DNA of 64,000 nt from the NCBI RefSeq assembly GCF_001039275.2, contig NZ_CP030117.1:5442001-5506000 (forward strand). Reading direction: 5' to 3'. The notes beneath the pieces were generated by a model. It was not told where the DNA came from, ran no database searches, and saw nothing but the letters and a program-made list of their open reading frames with translations. Positions 14,865-23,813 of this stretch are shown piece after piece; the first letter of the stretch is position 1, and each line of letters starts with the position of its first letter. The position numbers and the translations under genes are program-made. This DNA comes from Brevibacillus brevis (GTDB lineage: Bacteria; Bacillota; Bacilli; Brevibacillales; Brevibacillaceae).

Positions 14865-16355
14865 TTACTCACCTCCGCTTGCGTAGTACATAATCAGCTC
14901 TTGTGTTGCTTCCTCGCGACTCAATTCCTTCACGATCCTGCCCTCGAACATGACGAGAATCCGGTCAGCGATCCCGATAACTTCCTGAAACTCACAGGAG
15001 AAATACAGGACACCCTTTTTCTGCTCGGCGAGCTTTCCGATCAGGCGGTAAATATCGCTTTTCGCGCCGATATCCACCCCTTTTGTCGGCTCGTCAAACA
15101 TAAAGAGGTAAGCGTTTGTGTCCAGCCATTTGCCGATAGCGACTTTTTGCTGGTTTCCGCCGCTGAGAAAACCGACCAACTGCTTGATATCGGCTGTTTT
15201 TACACCAAGACGCTGCACGAGCTCTCTTGCGTTAGCCGCTTCTGTCCCTCTTTTGATAAAACCAAGCCAGGACTTCTTTTTCAATGAGGCGACAGACAGG
15301 TTGTTCTGCACGGACTCCTCTACGAAAATGCCTTCTTTGCGCCTTTCCTCCGGGACGAGCACGATTCCTGCATCGACGGCGTCCTTTGGCGAGCGCAGTT
15401 GGACACGTGTTCCATGCAGTCGAACGGCTCCAGCCTTTGCCTCATCTGCACCGAAGAGCAATCGGGCGAGCTCAGTCTTTCCTGCCCCAACCAGACCGAC
15501 GACACCCACGATCTCTCCCTCGCGAACCTGCAAGTCGACTCCGTGTACTTTGCCGCCAGCCACTCCTGATACCTCAAAAATCGTTTCGCCAATCGGCACT
15601 GCAAGCTTTGGGAACTCCTCGTCAAAGCTTTTACCCAGCATGTTCGCGATCACTTCGTCCATATTGGTCTTCGCCGTGTCTGTGGTCACGACATGCTGTC
15701 CATCGCGCATGATGGTGATCCGATCACAGATTTCAAAGATTTCCGGCAGGCGGTGGGAGATATAAATGATTCCGACCCCAGCTTTTTTCAACTGCGCAAT
15801 GATTTGAAACAGCCGCTCGCTCTCCTTCGTGCTCAACGGCGCTGTCGGTTCATCGAAAATGACGTACTTCGCCTTTTGAACGGTCGCCCGTGCAATCAAA
15901 ATCAATTGCTTTTCTGATAGCGTACATTCTTCAACGAGCATCCTCACTGGAATAGAGAAGCCGAAGTTTTTTAAAATCTGCTCTGATTCGTTGTACAAGC
16001 TCTGCCAGTTGATCAGTCCCTTGGTTTTCGCCTGGACGAGTTGATCGAGTAAAATATTCTCAGCGACGCTTAAATACGGGATCAAGGCGGTGTCCACTTC
16101 CTGATATACACATTGAATGCCCTGTGCTTTGGCGTCCTGCGGCGAATTGATCGTCACGACCTGTCCATCGATGGTGATCGTACCGCCATCTGCCTGATAC
16201 GCTCCCGTGAGGATTTTCATCAGGGTACTCTTTCCCGCGCCATTGGCACCGAGGAGAGCGTGAACCTCTCCTGCGCGCACCTCGAAATCGACGGATCGCA
16301 GAGCAGGAACCCCGGAAAACTGCTTCGCCATCCCTTTCATCTGCAATGTGGACAT
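14865..16355 (-). CDS. Ribose-type ABC importer, dual ATPase
   Basis: The 496-residue protein has two ABC domains in tandem, as in RbsA/MglA. The first has Walker A GANGAGKST (about 33-41), a degenerate signature CTLSEKQL and Walker B VIFDEPTAPL. The second has GLVGAGKTEL, signature LSGGNQQKV and Walker B FMFDEPTKGVD. It powers import with the permease whose gene begins one base after its stop. AGGAGGTGTG precedes the ATG. A hairpin in the gap from the receptor gene (16399-16434) probably lowers its expression relative to the receptor. Confidence 0.9.
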   Translation of the reverse strand: MSTLQMKGMAKQFSGVPALRSVDFEVRAGEVHALLGANGAGKSTLMKILTGAYQADGGTITIDGQVVTINSPQDAKAQGIQCVYQEVDTALIPYLSVAENILLDQLVQAKTKGLINWQSLYNESEQILKNFGFSIPVRMLVEECTLSEKQLILIARATVQKAKYVIFDEPTAPLSTKESERLFQIIAQLKKAGVGIIYISHRLPEIFEICDRITIMRDGQHVVTTDTAKTNMDEVIANMLGKSFDEEFPKLAVPIGETIFEVSGVAGGKVHGVDLQVREGEIVGVVGLVGAGKTELARLLFGADEAKAGAVRLHGTRVQLRSPKDAVDAGIVLVPEERRKEGIFVEESVQNNLSVASLKKKSWLGFIKRGTEAANARELVQRLGVKTADIKQLVGFLSGGNQQKVAIGKWLDTNAYLFMFDEPTKGVDIGAKSDIYRLIGKLAEQKKGVLYFSCEFQEVIGIADRILVMFEGRIVKELSREEATQELIMYYASGGE

Positions 16356-16398
16356 TTTTCACACCTCCTGTTTACCTGCGTATTCCAACCTCTATAAG

Positions 16399-16434
16399 GA
16401 AAAATCCCGTTGACGGATACAGCTCAACGGGAAA
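16399..16434 (-). terminator. Intra-operon hairpin between receptor and ATPase genes
   Basis: TCCCGTTGA and TCAACGGGA pair perfectly (16405-16432). On the minus strand this is followed by TTTTTCC. Partial termination here would make the receptor more abundant than the membrane components, a common pattern in ABC importer operons. Confidence 0.75.
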
Positions 16435-16448
16435 AGCCAATTTGGTTC

Positions 16449-17468
16449 TTACTTGCCCCACTCTTTTACGTATTGGGACAGGTCGCCCATCGTTACTTTT
16501 TTATCCTTCGGCAGGTCTGCCTGTTTCACCAGCACTGGATTCAGCTTCACGTTATCTGGTACTTGCTCGCCTTTGATTTTTTGGAACACGGTTTGTGCAT
16601 GAATGCGTCCGATATTGGATGGGTCTACCGCTGCCGTCGCTGTCCACGGAGAGTTTTCCGCCTGGATCATTTGCAGATCTTCATCGCTCAAATCGATGGA
16701 GTATACTTTGATTTCCGTACGGCCTGCTTGCTGAATGGCACGTGTCGCCCCTTTGGCAAATTCATCCCACGCCGCCCATACTGCTGTGATGTCGCCTTTG
16801 TTCGGATACTTTTTCAAGATCGCTTCCATCTGCGTTTGTGTATCGAGTGCCGTATTGTTGGTAGCAGAACCGAATGCCGCAATCTCTTTTATGTCCGGGT
16901 ATTTCTTCTGGAAAGCTTCATACGTGACTTGGCGTTTTTCCATCGGCGCAAAGCCAGCTACCCAAATTTTTACGATGTTGCCTTTGCCGTTTGTATCTGC
17001 CGCCAGCTTCTCCAGGCTCAGCTCTGCCAATTTGTTGTCATCCTGCGCCACTACTGGCACGCCTGGAATGTTGATGTCTGTATCAAACAGAACGACCGGG
17101 ATTTTTCTATCCACGGCTTTTTGCGTGCCCTGCTGCAACGCTTCTGCCGTACCATGGTCGATCAGAATGCCATCAAACTTTTGATTCACAGCCGCATCGA
17201 GGTTGGACGCCATTTTTGCCAGATCGGTATCTGCGTTGAATACAGTCAACTCGCCGCCATTTTTCTCCACCTCTGTCTTCACGCCATTAATGTATTGAGC
17301 GGAGAACGTCCCTACGTTTTGGCGCATGATCAATGCGATTCTCTTTGCGTTCTCTCCGCCCTGCTGGTTCGTGCTGCCGGTTCCGGTGCTTGTTCCTCCG
17401 CCGCATGCCGTCACGAGAACAGACGCAGCCACAACAAGTGAAGTCAGTAATCCCAGTTTCTTTTTCAT
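16449..17468 (-). CDS. Sugar-type ABC substrate-binding lipoprotein under SAM-riboswitch control
   Basis: The 339-residue protein has a lipoprotein signal (LVVAASVLVTACGGG, lipid-anchored Cys at about 22). A periplasmic-binding-protein type I fold like RbsB follows, with the DGILIDHGTA and VVLFDTDINIPGVPVVAQDD segments. It captures the substrate outside the membrane for the dual ATPase and permease downstream. AAAGGGGGAAC precedes the ATG. Its leader holds a complete SAM-I riboswitch, which in Bacillota almost always controls methionine, cysteine or sulfur-salvage genes. Methylthioribose or a related 5-thio-sugar is the best guess. Confidence 0.88.
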   Translation of the reverse strand: MKKKLGLLTSLVVAASVLVTACGGGTSTGTGSTNQQGGENAKRIALIMRQNVGTFSAQYINGVKTEVEKNGGELTVFNADTDLAKMASNLDAAVNQKFDGILIDHGTAEALQQGTQKAVDRKIPVVLFDTDINIPGVPVVAQDDNKLAELSLEKLAADTNGKGNIVKIWVAGFAPMEKRQVTYEAFQKKYPDIKEIAAFGSATNNTALDTQTQMEAILKKYPNKGDITAVWAAWDEFAKGATRAIQQAGRTEIKVYSIDLSDEDLQMIQAENSPWTATAAVDPSNIGRIHAQTVFQKIKGEQVPDNVKLNPVLVKQADLPKDKKVTMGDLSQYVKEWGK

Positions 17469-17511
17469 CACAAATGTTCCCCCTTTTTCTTTTTGATAAC
17501 AGATGACAAAA

Positions 17512-17543
17512 GCAAAAAATCCTCTTTCACAGAGAAAGAGGAC
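17512..17543 (-). terminator. Riboswitch expression-platform terminator
   Basis: TCCTCTTTC and GAAAGAGGA pair around a 3-base loop, followed on the minus strand by TTTTTT. It lies between the SAM-I aptamer and the receptor start codon. With S-adenosylmethionine bound it should stop transcription. Confidence 0.9.
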
Positions 17544-17564
17544 AAAAATCGACAAGATTCTCGC

Positions 17565-17684
17565 CTCTTATCTGTCAGGTATTCTACCTGTTGGAGTTAG
17601 CACCTTGGCTCGAAAGAACGCATTCTCTCGTGCTAGGTTGCCGGGCTTCATAGGGCCATTCCCTCAGCCTTCTCTTGATAAGAG
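17565..17684 (-). ncRNA. SAM-I (S-box) riboswitch aptamer
   Basis: On the minus strand the 120-base leader shows the full S-box core. P1 is CTCTTATC pairing with GATAAGAG (17684-17677 with 17572-17565). The AAGAG/GGCTGAGGGA block, GGCCCTATGAAGCC, CCGGCAACC and the P3 and P4 stems (CAGGT...ACCTG) follow in the standard order. An intrinsic terminator lies 22 bases downstream. It should shut off the ribose-type ABC importer when S-adenosylmethionine is plentiful. Confidence 0.97.
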
Positions 17685-17828
17685 TAGTTTCTATTTTCAA
17701 AACGTTTGTATAAGTATATACAGAATATAATCTGGCAATTACCTATCTGTCAACTAGGTTTACCGAAAGAATTTTCTTGATAAATATTCCAGTTTCTTAT
17801 GTAACATCAAGAGGGATTTTGTTGTGTC

Positions 17829-17836
17829 TTGTCGAA
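17829..17836 (+). promoter_or_regulatory. Spo0A box upstream of the KinB-like kinase
   Basis: TTGTCGAA (CTTGTCGAA in context) matches eight of nine positions of the Spo0A box TTTGTCGAA. It is about 50 bases upstream of the kinase start. It suggests feedback by Spo0A~P on a phosphorelay kinase gene. A single short site can occur by chance. Confidence 0.5.
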
Positions 17837-17886
17837 TTATCGTAGATTGATACAAGCCTAGCAAATATTTGCGATGGGGATGCTAC

Positions 17887-19140
17887 ATGAGTCTATTAAA
17901 AGAAGTCATTCTTCAATGGTTTTTCGCCATTATCCCGTTTGTGTTTTTCAACATCTATTACCGTGACAAAATGAGGAACTACAGCCGTTCCTTTATTGTC
18001 ATCACCAGCTCAGCCTGCATGTTTCTCGCGATGACCTTCGCCCCGAGCGTCACGAATGGCATGTTTTTTGATATCCGACACATCATCATTCTTTTCGGAC
18101 TGGTTTATGGCGGAATCGAGATTGCCTTGCTCCTTCTGATTGAAGCCTTGGTTTATCGGTACTACCTAGGTGGCGAAGGAACATGGGTTGCCATGCTGAT
18201 CCTTACAGTCAATTTTGTCTTGTCACTCTTTTTGTATCGACACTATAAAGCCAGTTATCGGAAAACACTGTATCTTTTTATGACGAGTGCGATTTTTTCA
18301 ACGGTTGCTTTAGGGACTACTTATTACTTTTTTCCCACGTATGTAACTCAACACCTCGTTTACTACACCATAGTGATTCCTATTCAAAACTTTTTCGGCC
18401 TCTGGTTATTAATGTCGCTTTTCAGCAAATGCGTTTCGGATAAGGAGCTGTTTATTCGCCACGCGCAAAATGAAAAAATCCAGACGATGAGCCATGTTGC
18501 TGCATCGCTTGCACACGAGGTTCGCAATCCGCTGACAGCTGTCAAAGGCTTCTTGAAATTAATACAGGAACGTCCGGAAAATTTGGTAAAAGTCGATCAA
18601 TACATTCGCATCAGTCTCGACGAAATCCAACGGACAGAAGCCATTTTGACCGAGTACCTTGCGATTTCCAAGCCACTCAAGGAACGGCATGAGATCATTA
18701 ATGTGAGCGAGCATCTCCATGCCATCCGCGAAGTGATGCTCCCCTTTGCCAATATGCATAACGTGGAGCTTACGCTGCAAGACTTTGAGAGACCTGTAAC
18801 GATCAAGGCCAATCCAGACGAGTTCAAGCAAGTGTTGGTGAATTTCATCAAAAATGCCATCGAGGCGTGCTCGGATATTTCGGACGGAAAAGTCTCCTTG
18901 GACTTGCTCATCGAGCGAAACAAAGCCGTTTTGGTCATCAAGGATAACGGTATCGGTATGGATGCAGGACAGATCAGCCGCCTCGGAACGATTTACTTTT
19001 CTACGAAGACAACTGGGACCGGTCTTGGATTGACGTATTCCTATCATGTCATTCATGCGATTGGCGGAACGGTCAATGTATCAAGCAAACCACGAGTAGG
19101 AACCAAGTTCACCATTATGCTCCCGTATAAGGCACAGTAA
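17887..19140 (+). CDS. KinB-like membrane sensor histidine kinase
   Basis: The 417-residue kinase has an N-terminal block of about six membrane helices (residues 8-180) of the 5TMR-LYT type seen in KinB and LytS. A HisKA domain with H210 in SLAHEVRNPLTAVKGFLKL follows, and an ATPase domain with N-box FIKNAIEACS, G1 DNGIGMD and G2 TGTGLGLTYS. This is the build of phosphorelay kinases that feed Spo0F. The ATG has GGGGA seven bases upstream. It is monocistronic, with no neighbouring response regulator, as is usual for sporulation kinases. A Spo0A box precedes it. Confidence 0.88.
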   Translation: MSLLKEVILQWFFAIIPFVFFNIYYRDKMRNYSRSFIVITSSACMFLAMTFAPSVTNGMFFDIRHIIILFGLVYGGIEIALLLLIEALVYRYYLGGEGTWVAMLILTVNFVLSLFLYRHYKASYRKTLYLFMTSAIFSTVALGTTYYFFPTYVTQHLVYYTIVIPIQNFFGLWLLMSLFSKCVSDKELFIRHAQNEKIQTMSHVAASLAHEVRNPLTAVKGFLKLIQERPENLVKVDQYIRISLDEIQRTEAILTEYLAISKPLKERHEIINVSEHLHAIREVMLPFANMHNVELTLQDFERPVTIKANPDEFKQVLVNFIKNAIEACSDISDGKVSLDLLIERNKAVLVIKDNGIGMDAGQISRLGTIYFSTKTTGTGLGLTYSYHVIHAIGGTVNVSSKPRVGTKFTIMLPYKAQ

Positions 19141-19176
19141 CTTCATGCAGGTTTTGCAGAGGAACTGTGCCTTTTT
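19131..19176 (+). terminator. Terminator of the KinB-like kinase gene
   Basis: GGCACAGT (19131-19138) pairs with ACTGTGCC (19164-19171), followed by TTTTT. The stem overlaps the stop codon. Confidence 0.75.
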
Positions 19177-19187
19177 CCATTCGATAG

Positions 19188-19907
19188 CTAATGATGCAAC
19201 GGAGGTACTTGTGGTTCTTTTTCGTTTTTTAAGGTGTACAGCAGTTTATTTTTGCGATTGATCGTTGCGAGAAAGACTTGTTCGGACGCGATCCCCTTTT
19301 TCTTCAATTCGTGCACAAGCCATTGCTCATCGCGGTTCCGGTATGACAGCACATCCGGATAAATTTTGCCTTCCACAATGACAGGCAGCGACATTCCCGC
19401 AGAAGATGTCTGTATGTTTATATCCTGTTTCGTTACGACCTGCTGCTCTACTTTTTTAAGCACTGTCAATCGACCGTTCGCCTCGATAATAGCCAAATCA
19501 ATCTCTGCCAGATCGAAAATGTCTTTCTCGCGAAGCATATGGAGAACATTATCGAGCGAGTAGCGGATTTTTTTCATGCTTTTGACGTGAAAATTCCCGT
19601 TGGAGAAAATGACGGTCGGTTCAAATGTCACCATTCTGCCAAACCAGCGAAAGACAATGGACAACTGCGATACGACCCGTTGCAGGACACCCAACGTCAA
19701 AACTGCTACTGCAATCGAAATATGCCGGACATCTGGCTCTGCAATGTCAGCCCCTGCCACTGATCCCAAAGTAATAATGATGATAAAGTCAAAAACAGGC
19801 AGCTCCCCAATCGAACGCTTGCCCATGAACAAGGTGACCAGCAGTAATAAAGGAATAATTGTACATACGCGCCCGATGACCATCATGCTTTCTCCGAATC
19901 CTTCCAC
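19188..19907 (-). CDS. DUF421 (YetF-type) membrane protein
   Basis: The 239-residue protein has three N-terminal membrane helices (about 8-90) with the conserved LLLLVTLFMGKRSIGELPVFDF stretch (in part). A soluble DUF421 domain of the YetF/YrbG/YcaP type follows. Homologues are linked to spore germination and envelope functions, but the activity is unknown. The GTG start at 19907 has GAGGGGAGGGG upstream. It is monocistronic, convergent with the kinase gene. Confidence 0.85.
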   Translation of the reverse strand: MEGFGESMMVIGRVCTIIPLLLLVTLFMGKRSIGELPVFDFIIIITLGSVAGADIAEPDVRHISIAVAVLTLGVLQRVVSQLSIVFRWFGRMVTFEPTVIFSNGNFHVKSMKKIRYSLDNVLHMLREKDIFDLAEIDLAIIEANGRLTVLKKVEQQVVTKQDINIQTSSAGMSLPVIVEGKIYPDVLSYRNRDEQWLVHELKKKGIASEQVFLATINRKNKLLYTLKNEKEPQVPPLHH

Positions 19908-19960
19908 ATTTTCCCCTCCCCTCACGCTTTACTATGCAATTTCTGGGAAGGCATTATGCA

Positions 19961-19996
19961 AAACAAAACACCAGGAGTCTCCCCCTGGTGTGTCTT
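19961..19996 (-). terminator. Terminator of the YcdB/ECF/anti-sigma operon
   Basis: CACCAGG (19969-19975) pairs with CCTGGTG (19984-19990). T-rich tracts follow on both strands, so it may be bidirectional. It ends the operon transcribed from 23767. Confidence 0.8.
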
Positions 19997-19998
19997 TT

Positions 19999-21705
19999 TT
20001 AGTATGGCAGCCATTCTCCCGTACTGGCATCTACATCCCCGTTGCTTTTCAATATCTCTGCCGAATAGACCAAGACCGGTTGCTCTTGAATCCTATTGTT
20101 TTCAAGCGGGAATACATAGCGAGGACTGAGCGGATTTTGTTGGAGATAAACCCGTGCCGCCGCTTCCGCTGAAATCACCTTGGACGCATCTGGAAAGGTC
20201 TCCTGCTTAAGCGGGAATGTCAAATTGACCCCGATAATTTCTCCTGTTTGCCCGTCAAGCGTGATTTTGTAATACTGATCCGGCACCATTACGCCGTTTA
20301 CTTCTCGGACAAAGTTCAATTCAACCTGTCTGCCCATCACATACATTTGCTCCTGCATCCGAACAGTATTCACCTGTGAATCCAAATACGGCTCCAAAAA
20401 CAAGATCGCTCGCTCCTGTAATTCTGCGACGGTACGTGTCGGATCACCTTCTCGCAGCTCAGGATAAGATATCTTGAACGCTGTTGCACGATTGTTCACG
20501 GTGGTCAGCTGCATGAATCGCTCTTCTTTTTTGGCCTGGTATTCCCGTTCGTTGTCTCCCATCATGTACTCGGGCACGTTACTCCCGGTAAATGTGAAGC
20601 CCTCCACTTTCTGACCGAAGAACTCCATAGCAGCCGCAGCCTCTTTTGCCGATGCAACCATTGTCTTCTTGCCTCCTGGCTTGACGGCAATACTGTCGCT
20701 AAACGACTCCCCGCGCCACAAAGTCGTTTTCACTTCCTTGCCAGTACGAGCGTCGAGATACCCGGAGAAGTTTTCCCTGTAGCGAAGAACGTAGTCCACG
20801 TCCTTCTTCCCAACTCTCTGGTACGTCAGTTGCATGACTTCTGCAAGTCCGCCCTCCGTTTTCTTCGGTAAAGACCGCTCAGCTATGGAAGGAAACTGCC
20901 CAATGTCCAGGTTCATTCCCGTTGAATCCCCTGAATTGATATAGCGAATATGCCCGACATCGCTCAAGCCGATCACATAGTTATCTCCTTCTACCTGCAC
21001 GTCATTCACGTAACGTTGCAATCGGACGGCTTCATGCGAAACGGTATCTGCTCCCTCTTGCCCATCTAATGGTTCAATCCGATACTGTTCTAACTTTTTG
21101 CCCAGGAACGGTTCCATAAATGCCTTCGCCTGTTGCTCTGTTCTCTCCTTAGAAGGCGCTCCTTCGACTTTCTCTTGCTCTGGAATCTTTTCCAGGTCGA
21201 GTCCGAGTAAGACCCCACTTTTGGTGTCCAACTTCACTCTGGCATATAGAGACACTTCTGTTCGTTCTTTGTTGCTGAACGTGCGAAAATCTATGTCGTA
21301 CACCTCTCGAGGAGCTTTCGTTACGTAGACCTTCTTTTCCGCTTCCCGAAAAGGAGGATATTTCTCGTACAGCTTTTCCAGCGTTCTAATCGCCGCTTGG
21401 CTTAGCTCGCTTTCTGGTATTTCTGTCGATGAGAAGGAGCGCGGTACCAAATGGGCTTGCGATTCAAAATGAGATTGCGTGAATAACTCCGGGGTTACAC
21501 CCATCATCCATACTGCTGCTGCCATCGTTGCAGCGGAAACCGTCCATGTCACCAGCTTGAGGACGATTCGTTTTTGGCGATTCGTTTTTGCCCGCGCCCG
21601 TTGCACCAGCTTTGCTTCCAACGCTTCGACGAATTCACTACTCGGCTCCGCATCCTTTGACCGGGGGAGAGCCGCGAAGAATTGCTCGTCATTTGGAGTA
21701 TTCAT
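19999..21705 (-). CDS. Anti-sigma factor fused to an extracytoplasmic YcdB/YcdC-type domain
   Basis: The 568-residue protein has a short cytosolic N-terminus (1-45), one membrane helix (about 47-70, VTWTVSAATMAAAVWMMGV) and a large outer region of about 490 residues. The outer region resembles the secreted protein two genes upstream: for example FRTFSNKERTEVSLYARVKLD against FRIFSNKERTKVSLYADAKID (each in part), and NFSGYLDAR in both. Its start overlaps the ECF sigma gene by 17 bases, with AGGAGGG upstream, the usual place of an anti-sigma factor. The cytosolic part is short and has no clear zinc motif. The sigma-binding role is therefore inferred from topology and context. Confidence 0.75.
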   Translation of the reverse strand: MNTPNDEQFFAALPRSKDAEPSSEFVEALEAKLVQRARAKTNRQKRIVLKLVTWTVSAATMAAAVWMMGVTPELFTQSHFESQAHLVPRSFSSTEIPESELSQAAIRTLEKLYEKYPPFREAEKKVYVTKAPREVYDIDFRTFSNKERTEVSLYARVKLDTKSGVLLGLDLEKIPEQEKVEGAPSKERTEQQAKAFMEPFLGKKLEQYRIEPLDGQEGADTVSHEAVRLQRYVNDVQVEGDNYVIGLSDVGHIRYINSGDSTGMNLDIGQFPSIAERSLPKKTEGGLAEVMQLTYQRVGKKDVDYVLRYRENFSGYLDARTGKEVKTTLWRGESFSDSIAVKPGGKKTMVASAKEAAAAMEFFGQKVEGFTFTGSNVPEYMMGDNEREYQAKKEERFMQLTTVNNRATAFKISYPELREGDPTRTVAELQERAILFLEPYLDSQVNTVRMQEQMYVMGRQVELNFVREVNGVMVPDQYYKITLDGQTGEIIGVNLTFPLKQETFPDASKVISAEAAARVYLQQNPLSPRYVFPLENNRIQEQPVLVYSAEILKSNGDVDASTGEWLPY

Positions 21706-22234
21706 TAGCCATCCCTCCTATCCAGTCGACATGCAAAACTTTTTTGAGTTCTTTTGTGGCCCGGTGAAAATCTACGCGGACCTTGGTTTCGCTTGTTCCG
21801 AGGATTTCTGCCGTTTCCCGAATACTGTAGGCCTTGATGCCACGCAAAATCAGTACATTCCGATGATGTGGCTTCATTTTCTGCATCGCCTGCTCAATTT
21901 CCATCTGTTCTTCCTTGGAAGCCAGCTCCGCTTCCGGCCTTCCCAGAAGAGAAGGCAGCCCTTTTAACAATTCCACGCCAAAAAGCGTTTGCACCCGCCT
22001 CTTCCGGTAATCATCGATGGCGACATGCTTGGCAATATGCAAAATCCATGTCTTCACACTGGAACGCTCTTCATATCTGGCCAAAGCGTCCAAGACCCGG
22101 ATAAACACTTCCTGCGTCAAATCCTCCGCATGCTCGCGCTTCCCCGTAAAGTAGTAGAGATATTGATAGACATCGCGGTAGTGCTCGCGATAAATCGCTT
22201 TGATCCGCGCTTCGTAATCAATGGTGTCCTGCAC
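21689..22234 (-). CDS. ECF RNA polymerase sigma factor
   Basis: The 181-residue ECF sigma has region 2 (YREHYRDVYQYLYYFTGKRE, then AEDLTQEVFIRVLDAL) and region 4 (MKPHHRNVLILRGIKAYSIR, then ETAEILGTSETKVRVDFHRA). The start is a GTG with GGGAGAGG upstream. It is sandwiched between a secreted YcdB-type protein and the membrane protein carrying the same domain, which probably restrains it. A SigX-like promoter (23814-23841) heads the operon and may be its own target. Confidence 0.92.
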   Translation of the reverse strand: MQDTIDYEARIKAIYREHYRDVYQYLYYFTGKREHAEDLTQEVFIRVLDALARYEERSSVKTWILHIAKHVAIDDYRKRRVQTLFGVELLKGLPSLLGRPEAELASKEEQMEIEQAMQKMKPHHRNVLILRGIKAYSIRETAEILGTSETKVRVDFHRATKELKKVLHVDWIGGMANEYSK

Positions 22235-22255
22235 TGGAATTCCTCTCCCTGCTCC

Positions 22256-23767
22256 CTACTTGATGGATTGACCCGTTACCGCATCAATCCTTCCGTTTCT
22301 TTCTTTTTGTTCATAGACAAGGACAGGTGTTGCCTGGTATCGTCCGTTAGCAGAAGGAAATACGTAGCTCAGTGTAAGCGGATTAGCTTTCAACAATGCT
22401 TGTACGGCTTGCTCGGGGCCTACGACATTGGAGGCATCATCATAGGGTAAATTACCAGTAGCTACAGGAAAGCTGGCGGATACAACATCTCCCGTATGCA
22501 TGTCCACTTTCACCAAATAGGTCTGGCCCCCTACCATAATCCCTTGGTGTACAGGGAAAAAGAGAAACGTTTGCTGGCCTACTTCTCTGTTAATCATTTG
22601 TGGTACCAGCTCCGTTACTTCTGCGTCTACAAACGGTTGCAGAAACGCCACTGCTTTTTCCTCGGCAGCTGCCTCTGTAAGCACCTTCTGCTTTGTTGAG
22701 TTTTCATATACATGGAAGTACACAATCCGATCATTCATTGTCCTCACCGAGAACTTTTTGTTGCCAACCATGGCATCATACTCCTTTTCCCCTTCGACAA
22801 CTGGCGCACCTTTGGTCATTTTAAACACAATTCCTTCAGGCAACGGAATAAAAGTAGAGAGTGCGGTGGCTATCTCCTCATTTGTCTTGGCGAAGACCCG
22901 CTGGTTTCCAGGCGTTACCATGATTGGTTTCCCGTACTTATTTTTCGTGGTCCATCCGGACTCTACCTCGGCTCCTGATCGTGCATCCAGATATCCAGAG
23001 AAATTCGGGCTATAAACAGGGCGAAAGCCAGCGTTTATGTCTCTTGCTTTTTGCTCATAGCTGAGTTGGAGCATGTCTTCTAATTGTTTGCTGATTTCGT
23101 CTGGCTTCTTAACCCCTGACGGAGCGCCGAATTTACTTGCGTCCATCTGCAATCCTGTCGTGTCTCCTGCGTTTATATAGTCTAGCTCGCCTGCTCCATT
23201 GATCGCTACTACGTAAAAATCATCTTTTACCGGAATCTGATTCTCGACACGGACAAAGCGCACGTTTGCTACGGCCTCTGCACCCTCACCATCGACTGTG
23301 AACTCATCCATTTGGTATTGCTGGATGGCGTCACCGATGAATTCCTTTAGAATAATCGGCGCTTTTTCTTTTCCCATTGTTTCCATAGGACGTGCAGTCG
23401 GTTTCTTTCTAGGAATATCCCGTGCAGAGAAAGATAGCAGCGTACCGTTGTTTGCATCGATTTTGGCGTCCGCATACAGCGATACCTTCGTCCGTTCCTT
23501 GTTGCTGAAGATCCGGAATTGGATGTGGAAGACATCTCGCATCTGATTGTTACGTGAAATAGTTTTTTCCGCATTTTTTAATTCCGGGTAGTGTTTGCTC
23601 AGCCTGTCTACGGTTTTTTGAACGACTTTGCTCAATTGGGATTGCGTCGATTTGGCTGCCGCGGCTTGTACAGTTACTTGTGGTTGCGAAACCCACAATG
23701 GGCTCGAGAAGAGCAAAGCAGCAGCTCCTACTGTGATCATCAGCTTTTTGGTTGCGTATGGTTTCAT
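22256..23767 (-). CDS. Secreted YcdB/YcdC-type protein
   Basis: A Sec signal peptide (residues about 8-36, ending VTVQAAAA) exports the 503-residue protein. The rest is a repeated YcdB/YcdC (DUF4901) fold with FRIFSNKERTKVSLYADAK, NFSGYLDARSGAEV and MHTGDVVSAS motifs. It is a full-length paralogue of the outer part of the anti-sigma protein encoded downstream. AGGAGG precedes the ATG. Function is unknown. As head of the operon it may compete for a ligand, pair with the anti-sigma domain, or be the effector product. Confidence 0.8.
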   Translation of the reverse strand: MKPYATKKLMITVGAAALLFSSPLWVSQPQVTVQAAAAKSTQSQLSKVVQKTVDRLSKHYPELKNAEKTISRNNQMRDVFHIQFRIFSNKERTKVSLYADAKIDANNGTLLSFSARDIPRKKPTARPMETMGKEKAPIILKEFIGDAIQQYQMDEFTVDGEGAEAVANVRFVRVENQIPVKDDFYVVAINGAGELDYINAGDTTGLQMDASKFGAPSGVKKPDEISKQLEDMLQLSYEQKARDINAGFRPVYSPNFSGYLDARSGAEVESGWTTKNKYGKPIMVTPGNQRVFAKTNEEIATALSTFIPLPEGIVFKMTKGAPVVEGEKEYDAMVGNKKFSVRTMNDRIVYFHVYENSTKQKVLTEAAAEEKAVAFLQPFVDAEVTELVPQMINREVGQQTFLFFPVHQGIMVGGQTYLVKVDMHTGDVVSASFPVATGNLPYDDASNVVGPEQAVQALLKANPLTLSYVFPSANGRYQATPVLVYEQKERNGRIDAVTGQSIK

Positions 23768-23813
23768 TTTGAATTTCCTCCTGGCTTCCTCTTTTTTTAC
23801 GTTCTTAGCCCAA

